Shown here piece by piece: positions 21,274 through 30,740 of a DNA stretch of 64,000 bases. The notes below the pieces were generated by a model, which did not search any database, was not told where the DNA came from, and saw only the letters and a list, made by a program, of their open reading frames with translations. A program made the position numbers and the translations under genes. The first letter of the stretch is position 1, and each line of letters opens with the position of its first letter. The stretch lies in NCBI GenBank assembly GCA_016342415.1, contig JAEIOD010000004.1, forward strand, positions 62,001 to 126,000. The letters run 5' to 3'. Source of the stretch: Clostridiales bacterium (GTDB taxonomy: Bacteria; Bacillota; Clostridia; Peptostreptococcales; Acidaminobacteraceae).

Positions 21274-21536
21274 TACATCAACCCAAGAACCACTTCTTGT
21301 AAAACAATCAAAATCAGATAAACGATAATAAATGAGAAGTCAAACATACCACCGCCAATACCCATCTTTTGTAATAAATTTCTAACAGGTGAAATCATCG
21401 GTTCTGTTACTTCAAATAAAAATCTAACAATTGGGTTAGACAGATCTTTTACAAACCATGAACTAATCGCTCGTGCAAACATTAGCATCATCAACACATA
21501 GATGAATGCATTTAAAACTTGAAAAATTAAATTCAT
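21273..21536 (-). CDS. YggT-family small membrane protein
   Basis: 87 residues with two hydrophobic segments (about 3-22 and 63-84) around a loop with NPIVRFLFEVTEPMISPVRNLLQ, the YggT family signature. The family is membrane-embedded and of uncertain function. In Firmicutes and cyanobacteria it is found next to sepF in the division cluster, as here. Confidence 0.88.
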   Translation of the reverse strand: MNLIFQVLNAFIYVLMMLMFARAISSWFVKDLSNPIVRFLFEVTEPMISPVRNLLQKMGIGGGMFDFSFIIVYLILIVLQEVVLGLM

Positions 21537-21538
21537 AC

Positions 21539-22024
21539 TTATCGTCTCCAGTCAAATGTCTTATCTGCATCAGCAGACTCTTGTGATTTTTCTGCATCCA
21601 AGGTCACATTATTGGGTGCTAAGATAAAGATTTCTTTTGAGATTTTTCTCATTTCCCCATCCAGAGCACAGATTGCACCACTACAGAAATTAAATATTTT
21701 TCTTGCCAGTTCTACTTCCACTTCTTCCAAATTAACCACTACAGGTTTTTTTAATTTTAAATTTTTAACAATTTGCTCTGCATCAGAATACTGTGTCGGC
21801 TTATAAACTATAACTTTCAATTGATTTGCATTGTTATTATTTTTAATATCCACTAAATTAGTCCTCGGTCTCACATAAGCGTCCGCAACAAAATTACGGT
21901 CTTCATCGTCCTCTTCATTACTCGTTACAACAGATTCTTCAATTTCATCTTCGTGATCCTCTTCGTAACGGTCTTCATCCCCTAATACAAAGAACTTCAT
22001 CTTCTTCCAAATATTATCCGACAT
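21539..22024 (-). CDS. sepF: SepF, FtsZ membrane anchor and septum assembly factor
   Basis: About 161 residues. The N-terminal MSDNIWKKMKFFVLG fits the membrane-binding amphipathic helix, followed by an acidic linker (about 15-65). The SepF core (about 70-150) contains NLKLKKPVVVNLEEVE. SepF bundles FtsZ and ties it to the membrane. No ftsA occurs in the window, so SepF may be the main anchor. The ATG at 22024 is chosen for its upstream GGAG; a longer frame begins with a GTG inside ylmE. Confidence 0.92.
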   Translation of the reverse strand: MSDNIWKKMKFFVLGDEDRYEEDHEDEIEESVVTSNEEDDEDRNFVADAYVRPRTNLVDIKNNNNANQLKVIVYKPTQYSDAEQIVKNLKLKKPVVVNLEEVEVELARKIFNFCSGAICALDGEMRKISKEIFILAPNNVTLDAEKSQESADADKTFDWRR

Positions 22025-22034
22025 CCCAATCTCC

Positions 22035-22730
22035 TTAAATATAGTTTCTTTTCCCGTAAACACCTGTACCCACTCTTAACAAAGTAGCACCTTCTTCAAT
22101 TGCAATTTCAAAGTCATTGGTCATCCCCATTGAAAGATGTTTCATTTTCAACCGCTCATGAGACATCTTTTCTTGAATTTCATCAAACAACTTTTTCATA
22201 TTCTTAAAATAAATGCGTACCTCTTCTGGATCAGTGACATAGGGTGCTATAAACATCAATCCTTCAATAATAAGATTAGGTAACATTAAAATATTCTCTA
22301 TCAGTGATGTCACATCCTCCGATGCCATACCAAACTTAGATGCTTCTTTTGCCATATCCACTTGCAATAGAATTGACATGTTTTTATCATGTGCTACTGC
22401 CTTTTTACTAATCGCTTCAGCAAGTTTCAAACTATCAACAGAGTGTATTAAATCAACTTTATCAATAATATATTTCACTTTATTGGTTTGTAAATGTCCA
22501 ATCAGATGCCATTTTGCATCTTTTACATCATCATATTTTCTTCTTATTTCCTGGACTTTACTTTCACCTAAATCCGTAACACCCGCGTCAATTGAAGCGT
22601 TCATCACATCAGCTTCAACCGTTTTTGAAACTGCAATCAACTGTACTTCTTCTCTACTTCTGCCTGCTTTTTCACAAGCACTTTTGATTCTTATTTCTAT
22701 GTCATTTAAATTTTCTTTTAAATAATCCAT
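22035..22730 (-). CDS. YlmE/YggS-type PLP homeostasis protein
   Basis: 231 residues, alanine-racemase-like barrel fold. The motif QLIAVSKTVEADVM (about 26-39) holds the PLP lysine, and LSMGMTNDFEIAIEEGATLLRVGTGVYG near the C-terminus is the family phosphate-binding signature. Members bind PLP and buffer vitamin B6 pools without known catalysis. The gene precedes sepF by 10 bases, as in many Firmicutes. Confidence 0.92.
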   Translation of the reverse strand: MDYLKENLNDIEIRIKSACEKAGRSREEVQLIAVSKTVEADVMNASIDAGVTDLGESKVQEIRRKYDDVKDAKWHLIGHLQTNKVKYIIDKVDLIHSVDSLKLAEAISKKAVAHDKNMSILLQVDMAKEASKFGMASEDVTSLIENILMLPNLIIEGLMFIAPYVTDPEEVRIYFKNMKKLFDEIQEKMSHERLKMKHLSMGMTNDFEIAIEEGATLLRVGTGVYGKRNYI

Positions 22731-22738
22731 ACCCTCTC

Positions 22739-23977
22739 CTAATCGACCGTATCTCCAGGTAAATACTTCTCACCGCGTACCAAAACCTGATCAAAGAAGC
22801 CCACTGTATCTATTCTAACATTTTTACCATCTACAAATTCATAAAAAGCATCTTCTTTTACAATTGCGGTATCACCTTGATGCACAATGACTTTAACAGG
22901 TTTAAAACTAACTTTCTTATATTTATCAACGATATAAACACCCCATTGATTGTTTTCATCTTTAACCAATGATGACGTTTTAATAGTCAACCCTCTGTGT
23001 GTTTCTTGAGTAATACTGATATCTACAAATCGATCTTTATAGAAGTTATCGATGTACGATTCCACTTTAATAGCAACAGCTACTTTGGATTCAGTCGGAA
23101 TCAACTCAGCAATAAATCCTTTGACCGTTTGCGAACCGACATTAATAACTAAATCCTCACTTAAATCATACAGGTTTTGATCCCCTGGATCTACGAGTAT
23201 AATCAAATAGTAATATTCATCATCAATGATCTTGCATAGTGCATCTCCCGATTGCACAATCCCCTGCGTTGCAACGTAAGGCGGTATCGATAACGACATG
23301 ACATCATCTAAAGCAATATTGATGATATTGGCATAAGTCAGTTCAGTTTCATACCCATCGACATAATAGGTTAGTATGCCAGCCAGCGGTGTTTGTATCG
23401 GTGCACTTTCTCCGATAGTCAACTCACCCGAACCCACTTCACTTTCATTATAAGTTTCATCACTGATGCCTTCTTCCATTAGAAGTCTTCTGCGAATCTT
23501 TGCTTCTAGTTCAAGAGACAAACCCTTAATTTCATCATAGGATTTCATATGTATTTTTTCAGAAATTTCACTTTTCAGCGCTTCAATTTCTGATTCGACC
23601 TGCTGCATGTTGTACTTTTCTATTTCTATACTCGTCTGTGTTGATACAACCTCTGATGAAACAACTTCTATGGACTCACCTTTTGAAATATCCATGATCC
23701 GTTGATTTCTTTTAACACGTTCGCCATCGTTGGCAACTTGAACAACAGTACCAGAACTACTCGATTTAAGTATATGTTCATTACGAAGAATCAATGCCCT
23801 GTAAGTGTCCCTTACATTGATTTCATCATATGAAAGCGCATAGGATACTTCTTCTTTCGAAAAATTACCTTGAATTAACTTAAAGATAACAAATACAACA
23901 ACCGCTGTAATTATAAAGAGCCGAATGATTCCTTTGACTCTTATTTTCTTTTTCCTGCGTCTGGATTTCTCAGACAT
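22739..23977 (-). CDS. HlyD-like membrane-anchored adaptor protein
   Basis: 412 residues. A basic start (SEKSRRRKKKIRVKG) is followed by one membrane segment (about 18-37). Next comes a lipoyl-like beta part (SSGTVVQVANDGERVKRNQRI), a short coiled coil (about 110-165) and a beta-barrel second half. This layout resembles HlyD/RND adaptor subunits. Similar genes occur next to ylmE and sepF in Clostridia, but their role is unknown, and no transporter partner is adjacent. It sits 3 bases after gpsA. Confidence 0.7.
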   Translation of the reverse strand: MSEKSRRRKKKIRVKGIIRLFIITAVVVFVIFKLIQGNFSKEEVSYALSYDEINVRDTYRALILRNEHILKSSSSGTVVQVANDGERVKRNQRIMDISKGESIEVVSSEVVSTQTSIEIEKYNMQQVESEIEALKSEISEKIHMKSYDEIKGLSLELEAKIRRRLLMEEGISDETYNESEVGSGELTIGESAPIQTPLAGILTYYVDGYETELTYANIINIALDDVMSLSIPPYVATQGIVQSGDALCKIIDDEYYYLIILVDPGDQNLYDLSEDLVINVGSQTVKGFIAELIPTESKVAVAIKVESYIDNFYKDRFVDISITQETHRGLTIKTSSLVKDENNQWGVYIVDKYKKVSFKPVKVIVHQGDTAIVKEDAFYEFVDGKNVRIDTVGFFDQVLVRGEKYLPGDTVD

Positions 23978-23980
23978 ATA

Positions 23981-24997
23981 TTACTCCCAAACTATATTTG
24001 ATACTTCTTCCATCTCATGTTTTCTAGCACGTAACATCAAATTTTTAACAGCATCCTTAGCATCTGCATCCTCATAGAGCACAGCATACAATTGATCTAT
24101 TATCGGCATCTCTACATCCAATTTTTTAGCAAGATCATAAGCGGCTTTTGTTGCATAAATACCTTCTACAACCATGCCAACTTTATCTTGAGCTTCATTT
24201 CTCGATAATCCTTCTCCAATTAAAATACCACAACGTCTGTTACGACTATGCATACTTGTACAGGTTACAATTAAATCACCAACACCTGTTAGACCAGTAA
24301 AGGTTTCAACTTTTGCACCTAATAATAAACCAAGTCTTGTAATTTCTCTGATGCCACGTGTCATTAGAGCTGCTTTTGCATTGTCTCCAAAACCCATACC
24401 ATCGGTAATTCCAGCTGCTAATGCAATAATGTTTTTTAATGCACCGCCCAATTCCACACCCACAACATCTGGATTGGTATACACTCTCAAATAGTCTGTA
24501 GAGAATAAATCCTGAACCAGTTCAGCAGTTTCTTTTGATTTAGAAGCAGAAACCAATGTTGTTGGTAATCTATGACTGACCTCTTCTGCATGAGAAGGTC
24601 CAGATAATACAACAAATGGATTGTTCGGTTTAAATTCAGCGATGACTTCAGAAATTCTTAGCAAAGTGCCGTTTTCAATTCCCTTAGCCACATTGACGAT
24701 AACCGTCTTGTCTGAAATATACCGACCATGACTTGTCATTACAGCACGGTATGCCTGGGAAGCCACTGCAATCACCAGTACATCCGCATCTTCCAGACAA
24801 TACTTCACATCTGAAGTCGGTTCGATATTCTCAGGTAATACAACACCTCCAAGATACTTGTCATTTCTTCTAGTCTCTTGCATGGCTTTTATATGTTCAG
24901 GCTCTCTGTCCCATATTTTTATATCATGACCATTGTCAGCAACAACGATACTTAGCGCCGTACCCCAACTTCCAGCACCAATAAATGAAATTTTCAT
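23981..24997 (-). CDS. gpsA: Glycerol-3-phosphate dehydrogenase [NAD(P)+]
   Basis: Reduces dihydroxyacetone phosphate to sn-glycerol-3-phosphate for phospholipid synthesis. 338 residues. The Rossmann loop GAGSWGTALS is at 7-16, the substrate-binding block LGGALKNIIALAAG with its conserved Lys near 190, and SRNRRCG near 255. It has its own promoter after the der terminator and heads the unit gpsA, HlyD-like, ylmE, sepF, yggT, ylmH, divIVA. Confidence 0.95.
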   Translation of the reverse strand: MKISFIGAGSWGTALSIVVADNGHDIKIWDREPEHIKAMQETRRNDKYLGGVVLPENIEPTSDVKYCLEDADVLVIAVASQAYRAVMTSHGRYISDKTVIVNVAKGIENGTLLRISEVIAEFKPNNPFVVLSGPSHAEEVSHRLPTTLVSASKSKETAELVQDLFSTDYLRVYTNPDVVGVELGGALKNIIALAAGITDGMGFGDNAKAALMTRGIREITRLGLLLGAKVETFTGLTGVGDLIVTCTSMHSRNRRCGILIGEGLSRNEAQDKVGMVVEGIYATKAAYDLAKKLDVEMPIIDQLYAVLYEDADAKDAVKNLMLRARKHEMEEVSNIVWE

Positions 24998-25032
24998 AAT
25001 TTTTCCCTTTCTTTATAAAGTTACACAAGTAA

Positions 25033-25061
25033 ATTATATCATATGACAAGGTCCTAATCTA
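25033..25061 (-). promoter_or_regulatory. Promoter of the gpsA-to-divIVA unit
   Basis: TGATATAAT forms an extended -10 (TATAAT at 25033-25038); the -35 at 17 bases (TAGATT) is weak. It lies between the der terminator and gpsA. Confidence 0.5.
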
Positions 25062-25086
25062 CAGGCTTTAGGATTTCATTATATTT

Positions 25087-25127
25087 AAAAATCCTCTCTC
25101 GGTTGAGTATCAACCGAAAGAGGATTT
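25087..25127 (-). terminator. Intrinsic terminator after der
   Basis: A long stem (AATCCTCTTTCGGTTG with CAACCGAGAGAGGATT, one T.G pair) is followed by T5 on the minus strand, 8 bases past the der stop. Confidence 0.85.
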
Positions 25128-25135
25128 TATATTTT

Positions 25136-26467
25136 TTACGAATCATAAATTGTAGATTTTTTTTGTCTAACTTTCATAACAATTGGTGTACCTTCAAAGA
25201 CAAAGTTTCTTCTTATCTGGTTCTCTAAATATCTCATATATGAGAAATGAGCCAATTCTTTGTCGTTTACAAATGTCACAAACGTCGGTGGATTCACTGA
25301 AGATTGAGTCATGTAGTAAATCTTAAGTCTCTTACCTTTATCAGATGGTGGTTGATTCAACAAGATTGCATCATTGATGATATCATTTAATAATCCAGTT
25401 GAAACTCTTAACGAGTTCTGATTAGAAACATGGACTACCATATCCAACAATTTATCCAATCTTTGATTGGTAAGTGCTGATACAAACATAATTGGAGCGT
25501 ATGTCATGAATGCCAACTCGTTTCTTACTTCACTTTCAAATTGCTTATAAGTATAGTTGTCTTTCTCAACTAAATCCCATTTGTTAACAGCTATAATAAT
25601 TCCACGGCCCGCTTCATGAGCGTAACCCGCCACTTTTTTATCCTGCTCAGTAACACCTTCCGTTGCATCAATTACAACGATACATACATTACTTCTTTCA
25701 ATGGCAGCCAAAGCTCTTAGAATAGAATATCTTTCAATATTTTCATTCACTCTACTTTTTCTTCTTAATCCAGCTGTATCGATCAAAGTAAATTTCTGAC
25801 CGTTTCTTTCAAAAGGTGTATCAATCGCATCACGAGTTGTACCGGCGATTTCACTTACAATAACACGGTTTTCACCTAAGAAACTATTTACCATTGACGA
25901 TTTACCTGCATTAGGCTTACCTATTAATGCTACTTTAATTAAATCCTCATCTTCTTCAACCACTTCAATGTCTTTGAAATGCTCAACAATGATATCAAGT
26001 AAATCTCCTAAGTTCAGAGCATTTACTGAAGAAATTGGAATTGGTTCACCTAATCCCAAGTTGTAAAAATCATAAATTGTATCTGGAACTTCGGACTGAT
26101 CCATTTTATTTACAGTCAACACAATCGGTTTTTTAGCTCGTCTTAACATCATTGCAATTTCTTCATCTGCAGCTGTAAATTCTTCTCTACCATCTACCAT
26201 GAATACGATGACATCTGCAGTATCAATAGCAACCTGTGCTTGATCTCTCATTTGAGACATAATAATATCTGTTGACTTTGGCTCTATACCACCTGTATCT
26301 ATCATAACAAAATCGTGACTTAACCAATTCACATCTGCATAAACTCTATCTCTTGTTACACCAGGTGTATCTTCTACAATAGAAATCCTTTGTCCTGCGA
26401 TGCGATTAAAAAATGTCGATTTGCCAACATTCGGACGCCCTACTACTGCTACTATTGGTTTTGACAT
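25136..26467 (-). CDS. der: Ribosome biogenesis GTPase Der (EngA)
   Basis: 443 residues with two tandem GTPase domains: GRPNVGKSTFFN near residue 9 and GKPNAGKSSMVN near 185. Each has its DTxG box (DTGG, DTAG) and NKxD (NKMD, NKWD). The C-terminal KH-like domain spans about 355-443. The double domain is unique to Der, which acts in 50S subunit assembly. The start overlaps the DUF512 gene by 16 bases. Confidence 0.96.
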   Translation of the reverse strand: MSKPIVAVVGRPNVGKSTFFNRIAGQRISIVEDTPGVTRDRVYADVNWLSHDFVMIDTGGIEPKSTDIIMSQMRDQAQVAIDTADVIVFMVDGREEFTAADEEIAMMLRRAKKPIVLTVNKMDQSEVPDTIYDFYNLGLGEPIPISSVNALNLGDLLDIIVEHFKDIEVVEEDEDLIKVALIGKPNAGKSSMVNSFLGENRVIVSEIAGTTRDAIDTPFERNGQKFTLIDTAGLRRKSRVNENIERYSILRALAAIERSNVCIVVIDATEGVTEQDKKVAGYAHEAGRGIIIAVNKWDLVEKDNYTYKQFESEVRNELAFMTYAPIMFVSALTNQRLDKLLDMVVHVSNQNSLRVSTGLLNDIINDAILLNQPPSDKGKRLKIYYMTQSSVNPPTFVTFVNDKELAHFSYMRYLENQIRRNFVFEGTPIVMKVRQKKSTIYDS

Positions 26468-27798
26468 AATTTCCTCCCTAATATTTGATCAAGAAAATCT
26501 TGACCTTCTACTTTTGTTACATAAACCGGTTTGCCCATACGTTTTTCAAACTCTGTTAAAGTCACATCGTCCAAGAAAACCGGTTCTCCAGTGCGTAACA
26601 TGACCTCTGGAATTAATACATGTTCTTTGAGAACATGATCTTTGCTTTTATTTATAATATCTCCAGCAGTTAATAGTCCTGCTACTGTAATCGTATGACC
26701 GAAAAAGTCATTCATTACTTTAATCACTTCCACATCTAGTGACGGATATTTTTTATTTATTTTACCAACCATCTCTTTCATAAATTCATAAGCTGATGTG
26801 CCTGTGAAAATAGTCGTAGAGGGTATGTTAGGTAATGATAATTCCTGTTTTAATGCTTGATCGAGTTCAAATTCGAACTTTCTCATCAAACCCACACCAT
26901 TTTCGAGTTGAATAAAGCCTTCATAATCATCATATTCAGGTAGTGGTGTATCAGCAATCATATAAAACTCATCTGAGAGGAAGGCAAATCTTGAACCCGA
27001 TTCTTTTAAGAACTCATTTTGCAATACATATACTTGATCAATCGTCTTTTTAGCAGAAGCTTGATCAAATACAGTTAAAGGTTTTAATCCTTCTCTATAT
27101 TTGGTTATACCCACAGGAACAATAGCAACACTTTTTAAATTTGAAGACAAAGCATATAAGTCTCTTAGTGTTTTTTCCAAGACATCTTTATCATTATAAC
27201 CTGGACATAATACAATCTGTCCATTCACCTCAATGTCATTTTCAATCAGATAACTCAGACGATCCAAGACATCACCTGCGAACTTATTATTCAGCATCAA
27301 TCGTCTCACATCCGGATCGGTTGCATGAATGGAAACATTCAATGGACTGATTCTATATTCTACAATGCGTTCTAAATCCTGCTGTTTCAAATTGGTCAAA
27401 GTCACAAAGTTGCCTTGTAAGAATGACAATCTAGAATCATCATCTTTAAAATAAAGTGTCTCACGCATGCCTTTGGGCATTTGATCAATAAAACAGAACA
27501 CACAATTATTCGAACAGCTATTTGCCTTGTCCATGATCGGATTTTCAAATTCAACCCCGAGTTCTTCATAATATTCTTTATCTATTTCAAGTAGCCAAAC
27601 TTCACCATCTTTTTTTTCAACTTCCACTTCAACGTATTCGTCAGCCAGTTGATAAAAGTAGTCAATAATATCATTGATTGGTTTCCCGTTGATTTTCGTT
27701 AAACGATCTCCAACTTCCAAACCTAATTCTTCAGCTATTGAGTCTTTTTCAATAATAATAATTTTATTTTTATCTTTTGCAGCGTAATTCTTTTCCAT
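26452..27798 (-). CDS. DUF512 radical-SAM-like protein with PDZ-like N-terminus
   Basis: 448 residues. A PDZ-like segment (about 10-60, SIAEELGLEVGDRLTKINGKPI) precedes CSNNCVFCF near residue 95, a CxxxCxxC motif of radical SAM iron-sulphur proteins. The C-terminal half is the DUF512 domain, with a second conserved block GTSAYEFM. The family is widespread in Clostridia and usually next to der, as here. Its reaction is unknown. AGAGGTGA stands before the ATG. Confidence 0.85.
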   Translation of the reverse strand: MEKNYAAKDKNKIIIIEKDSIAEELGLEVGDRLTKINGKPINDIIDYFYQLADEYVEVEVEKKDGEVWLLEIDKEYYEELGVEFENPIMDKANSCSNNCVFCFIDQMPKGMRETLYFKDDDSRLSFLQGNFVTLTNLKQQDLERIVEYRISPLNVSIHATDPDVRRLMLNNKFAGDVLDRLSYLIENDIEVNGQIVLCPGYNDKDVLEKTLRDLYALSSNLKSVAIVPVGITKYREGLKPLTVFDQASAKKTIDQVYVLQNEFLKESGSRFAFLSDEFYMIADTPLPEYDDYEGFIQLENGVGLMRKFEFELDQALKQELSLPNIPSTTIFTGTSAYEFMKEMVGKINKKYPSLDVEVIKVMNDFFGHTITVAGLLTAGDIINKSKDHVLKEHVLIPEVMLRTGEPVFLDDVTLTEFEKRMGKPVYVTKVEGQDFLDQILGRKLCQNQ

Positions 27799-27850
27799 AA
27801 GTCACCTCTTCAACATTACAATAATACATGTTGAGACCCTTTTCGTCAAG

Positions 27851-27882
27851 AAAATAAGCCATCACTTTGAAAGTAATGGCTT
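27851..27882 (-). terminator. Intrinsic terminator after nrdR
   Basis: A 13-bp stem with one mismatch (AAGCCATTACTTT with AAAGTGATGGCTT) is followed by ATTTTCTT on the minus strand. It separates nrdR from the DUF512-der unit. Confidence 0.75.
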
Positions 27883-27904
27883 TTTATACTCAAAACCTGA
27901 GGTT

Positions 27905-28366
27905 TTATATCTTCTTTTCATTTAAAAGCTTTGTCAGCTCATCTTTAAAAGTATTCAAATCCTTAAACTGTCTATAGACACTGGCAAACCTAACATACGC
28001 AACTTCATCAAGAAGCTTAAGCTTCTCCATGATTAACTCACCAATTCGTTTTGAAGGTATTTCTCTCTCTAGTTCATTATGTAAGGTACGTTCCACATCA
28101 TCTATCATTTTTTCAATCATATCGATGGAAATAGGTCTTTTTTCGCACGCTCTAATCAGTCCGTTGATAAGTTTAGGTCTATTGTACGATTCTCTTGTGC
28201 CATCTTTCTTTACAACAATCAAAGGAATTTCTTCAATTTTCTCATATGTTGTAAATCGATTCTTACAATTGGAACATTCACGACGCCTTCTGATCACATG
28301 ACCTTCATCAGTCGGGCGAGAGTCGATAACTTTAGATTCATCAAACTCACAATAAGGACATTTCAT
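27905..28366 (-). CDS. nrdR: Transcriptional repressor NrdR
   Basis: 153 residues, standard length. A zinc ribbon with CPYC near residue 3 and CSNC near 31 is followed by an ATP-cone domain (about 48-138, beginning [16 protein letters not shown]). NrdR senses ATP/dATP and represses ribonucleotide reductase genes at NrdR boxes. No nrd gene is in the window. It follows ftsZ by 10 bases with GGAGG in the gap, so it may be cotranscribed with division genes. Confidence 0.95.
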   Translation of the reverse strand: MKCPYCEFDESKVIDSRPTDEGHVIRRRRECSNCKNRFTTYEKIEEIPLIVVKKDGTRESYNRPKLINGLIRACEKRPISIDMIEKMIDDVERTLHNELEREIPSKRIGELIMEKLKLLDEVAYVRFASVYRQFKDLNTFKDELTKLLNEKKI

Positions 28367-28376
28367 AAAGCCTCCT

Positions 28377-29480
28377 TTATCTCTTCTTTCTTAAGAAAGT
28401 AGGAATATCGAAGTCACTATCATCTTCAGTTTGCACAACAACAGGCTCCACAGCTTCTACTTGCTTTTCTACTACTTTAACTTCTTCTTTTTTTTCTTCA
28501 ATTTGTGGTAATTTGGAGTAAAGCATATCATCATCATCAAATCCAGTAGCGATAACGGTTACTCTAATTTCGTCTGTTAAACTTGCATCCAATGCAGCTC
28601 CAAATATAATATTAGCTTCAGGATCAGCGATTTCTCTTACCAATTCAGCAGCTTCATTAACTTCGAGCACACCAATATCTGCACCCGTTACATTTAGCAA
28701 GACACCAGTTGCACCGCTTACAGTTGTTTCTAATAAAGGTGATGTAATTGCGGCTTTAACCGCATCGATAATATTGTTATCTCCAGATGCTTTACCGATA
28801 CCCATATGTGCTAAGCCACGTTCAAACATAATCGTTTTAACGTCCGCGAAGTCAAGATTGATAAGTCCTGGAATGGCAATTAAATCTGAAATACCCTGCA
28901 CACCTTGTAAAAGCACTGAATCAGCGATTTGGAACGCTTCAATCATAGTTGTTTTCTTTTCAGCAATTTGAAGCAGACGATCATTTGGAATCGTTACAAG
29001 TGTATCTACTTTGCTTCTAAGCGCCTCAATACCATGAACAGCGTTCTTCATTCTTCTTTTGCCTTCAAAGCTAAATGGTTTTGTCACAACAGCAACTGTC
29101 AAGATACCCATTTCTTTAGCAATTTGAGCAACTATAGGTGCAGCACCGGTACCCGTACCACCACCCATACCAGCAGTTACAAACACCATATCCGCTCCCT
29201 GTAGAGCTTGGTATATATCATCTCGACTCTCTTCAGCTGCTTTAGAACCCACTTCTGGATTAGCACCTGCGCCTAAGCCTCTTGTTAACTTTTCTCCAAT
29301 TTGAATTTTATATTCAGCTTTAGATGTAAATAACGATTGTTTATCTGTGTTAATAGAAATAAACTCAACACCTTGCAAATTTGCTTCAATCATTCTATTA
29401 ACAGCATTGTTTCCACCACCGCCAACTCCAACAACTTTAATTTTTGCAAATTGTTCCGTTTCGATATCATATTCAAACAA
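28377..29480 (-). CDS. ftsZ: Cell division GTPase FtsZ
   Basis: 367 residues. The tubulin signature GGGTGTG is at 106-112, and the N-terminus [20 protein letters not shown] is typical. The C-terminal peptide [10 protein letters not shown] binds SepF or other anchors, after a linker rich in Val and Glu. The start codon is TTG: protein alignment ([11 protein letters not shown] against the usual MLEFDxDxEQF) and AGGGGG 8 bases upstream both point to it, and no nearby ATG fits. FtsZ forms the division ring. It is last in the dcw cluster, with its own likely promoter upstream. Confidence 0.95.
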   Translation of the reverse strand: MFEYDIETEQFAKIKVVGVGGGGNNAVNRMIEANLQGVEFISINTDKQSLFTSKAEYKIQIGEKLTRGLGAGANPEVGSKAAEESRDDIYQALQGADMVFVTAGMGGGTGTGAAPIVAQIAKEMGILTVAVVTKPFSFEGKRRMKNAVHGIEALRSKVDTLVTIPNDRLLQIAEKKTTMIEAFQIADSVLLQGVQGISDLIAIPGLINLDFADVKTIMFERGLAHMGIGKASGDNNIIDAVKAAITSPLLETTVSGATGVLLNVTGADIGVLEVNEAAELVREIADPEANIIFGAALDASLTDEIRVTVIATGFDDDDMLYSKLPQIEEKKEEVKVVEKQVEAVEPVVVQTEDDSDFDIPTFLRKKR

Positions 29481-29564
29481 ACTAATTGCCCCCTTCTATT
29501 TAGAAAAATAAATTTTATTTTAATTGTTTTTATTAAAAAAACATACAACTTGCCTATTTTTTTC

Positions 29565-29593
29565 ATTATACCATAAAACACTTTAATTGTTAG
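29565..29593 (-). promoter_or_regulatory. Probable ftsZ promoter
   Basis: An extended -10, TGGTATAAT (hexamer 29565-29570), lies in the 187-base gap between sbp and ftsZ; the -35 region is weak. The predicted leader is about 80 bases and AT-rich. Confidence 0.5.
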
Positions 29594-29667
29594 GTTCTTT
29601 TGCTAATTTTATACATTATTTTTAGTATATCTAGTAGGTATAGTATTAACCGACTCTACATCTAGTG

Positions 29668-30012
29668 TTAATCTTCTTTTCGAAACGAAAAAATTATATC
29701 TCTTCTAATACGCGCTAAATTGGTAAACAACCTCATACCAAAAGCAAATATTGCGGCGTAGTAAAGTGGAATACCCAGCAAATCTCCCATATATGCAAGT
29801 GTTGCTGCTATAATCGAGTTCAAAATAAATCCAGATAAAAAGATTGCTGAATCAAATTGATTTTCTATATTGGCTCTAATGGCACCAACAACAGAATCAA
29901 ACGCTGCCAAAATAGCAACCGATAGATACAGCGAATACCCTGCAGCTATGGTCAATGGAATATAAAGTCCTATCCCCACACCAATTATAAGTCCTAAAAT
30001 TGCTCCTATCAT
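29668..30012 (-). CDS. sbp: Small basic protein (SBP family, DUF1290)
   Basis: 114 residues with three hydrophobic segments (about 2-22, 26-46, 78-96) and the family pattern FDSVVGAIRANIE. It matches the small membrane protein found beside ftsZ and DUF881 genes in Bacillus and Clostridia. The role is unknown. Its ATG overlaps the stop of the preceding DUF881 gene by one base (TAATG). Confidence 0.88.
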   Translation of the reverse strand: MIGAILGLIIGVGIGLYIPLTIAAGYSLYLSVAILAAFDSVVGAIRANIENQFDSAIFLSGFILNSIIAATLAYMGDLLGIPLYYAAIFAFGMRLFTNLARIRRDIIFSFRKED

Positions 30013-30740
30013 TAACGTTCACCTTCTTCACTATATTTCATGTAGATATTTTTAATTTCACCTTCATATTTACCAATTTCGACCGATATACTGGTATTCA
30101 CTTCAACAAACAAACCATAACTTGATAAAAACTCTGCGTAAGTATCAGGCGCATTGATTGCAGCTTCTAAATGTTTACGGTTACCAATGGCTTTGATCAC
30201 ATAAGGCGCTGCCATTTGCTCACCGTTGATTTTCACCGTCGGACCAACACAAACAATCTTTGTACTATTAAACACAATTCTAGTTTCATTGATTGAAATT
30301 GCCTCTGCACCAGCTTGTCTGAGTTCATCTACGACTTTACTTATATCTTGATCATGTACCAATACATTGTTGCCCGGTTCATCATGAAACAACTCTCGAT
30401 CGGCGTCATCAATTATAACAATAACACCCGGTCCTTCTACATCTGTATAATTTAAGTACGTTTCCAACATACGACGTTTCTTGTCCAATTGAGTCAGAAG
30501 TTCTGAATCATTCGCTTGTGAAGGGTTTTCATATAGTACGATTTGATCATTGGCCGCTACTAAAGATTCTTTCAATTGCTCGATTTCAGCTTTTTCCTTT
30601 TCTACTGCTCGAACCGTCTCCTGAATATTTTCCACACCAATGTGTTTAACACCCTTTGATAAAATTCTTACCTGTAATGTTAAAAGCAAACCCACCATAA
30701 AAAACAACACAAACAGTCGTTTAGCATGAGCATCAAACAT
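30012..30740 (-). CDS. DUF881-family membrane-anchored protein, copy 2
   Basis: 242 residues. One membrane segment (about 8-25), a coiled coil (about 38-85), then the DUF881 domain with GPGVIVIIDDADR, VDELRQAGAEAISINETRIVF and a C-terminal region ending in a beta-rich tail. It is clearly paralogous to the preceding gene and coupled to it by TAATG. Members lie in division clusters of Firmicutes and Actinobacteria; no biochemical function is established. Confidence 0.85.
   Translation of the reverse strand: MFDAHAKRLFVLFFMVGLLLTLQVRILSKGVKHIGVENIQETVRAVEKEKAEIEQLKESLVAANDQIVLYENPSQANDSELLTQLDKKRRMLETYLNYTDVEGPGVIVIIDDADRELFHDEPGNNVLVHDQDISKVVDELRQAGAEAISINETRIVFNSTKIVCVGPTVKINGEQMAAPYVIKAIGNRKHLEAAINAPDTYAEFLSSYGLFVEVNTSISVEIGKYEGEIKNIYMKYSEEGER

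Noticed and set aside
29390..29581. Minus-strand open frame over the ftsZ start
   Set aside because: It is out of frame with ftsZ; the FtsZ N-terminus is obvious in the neighbouring frame from a TTG start.
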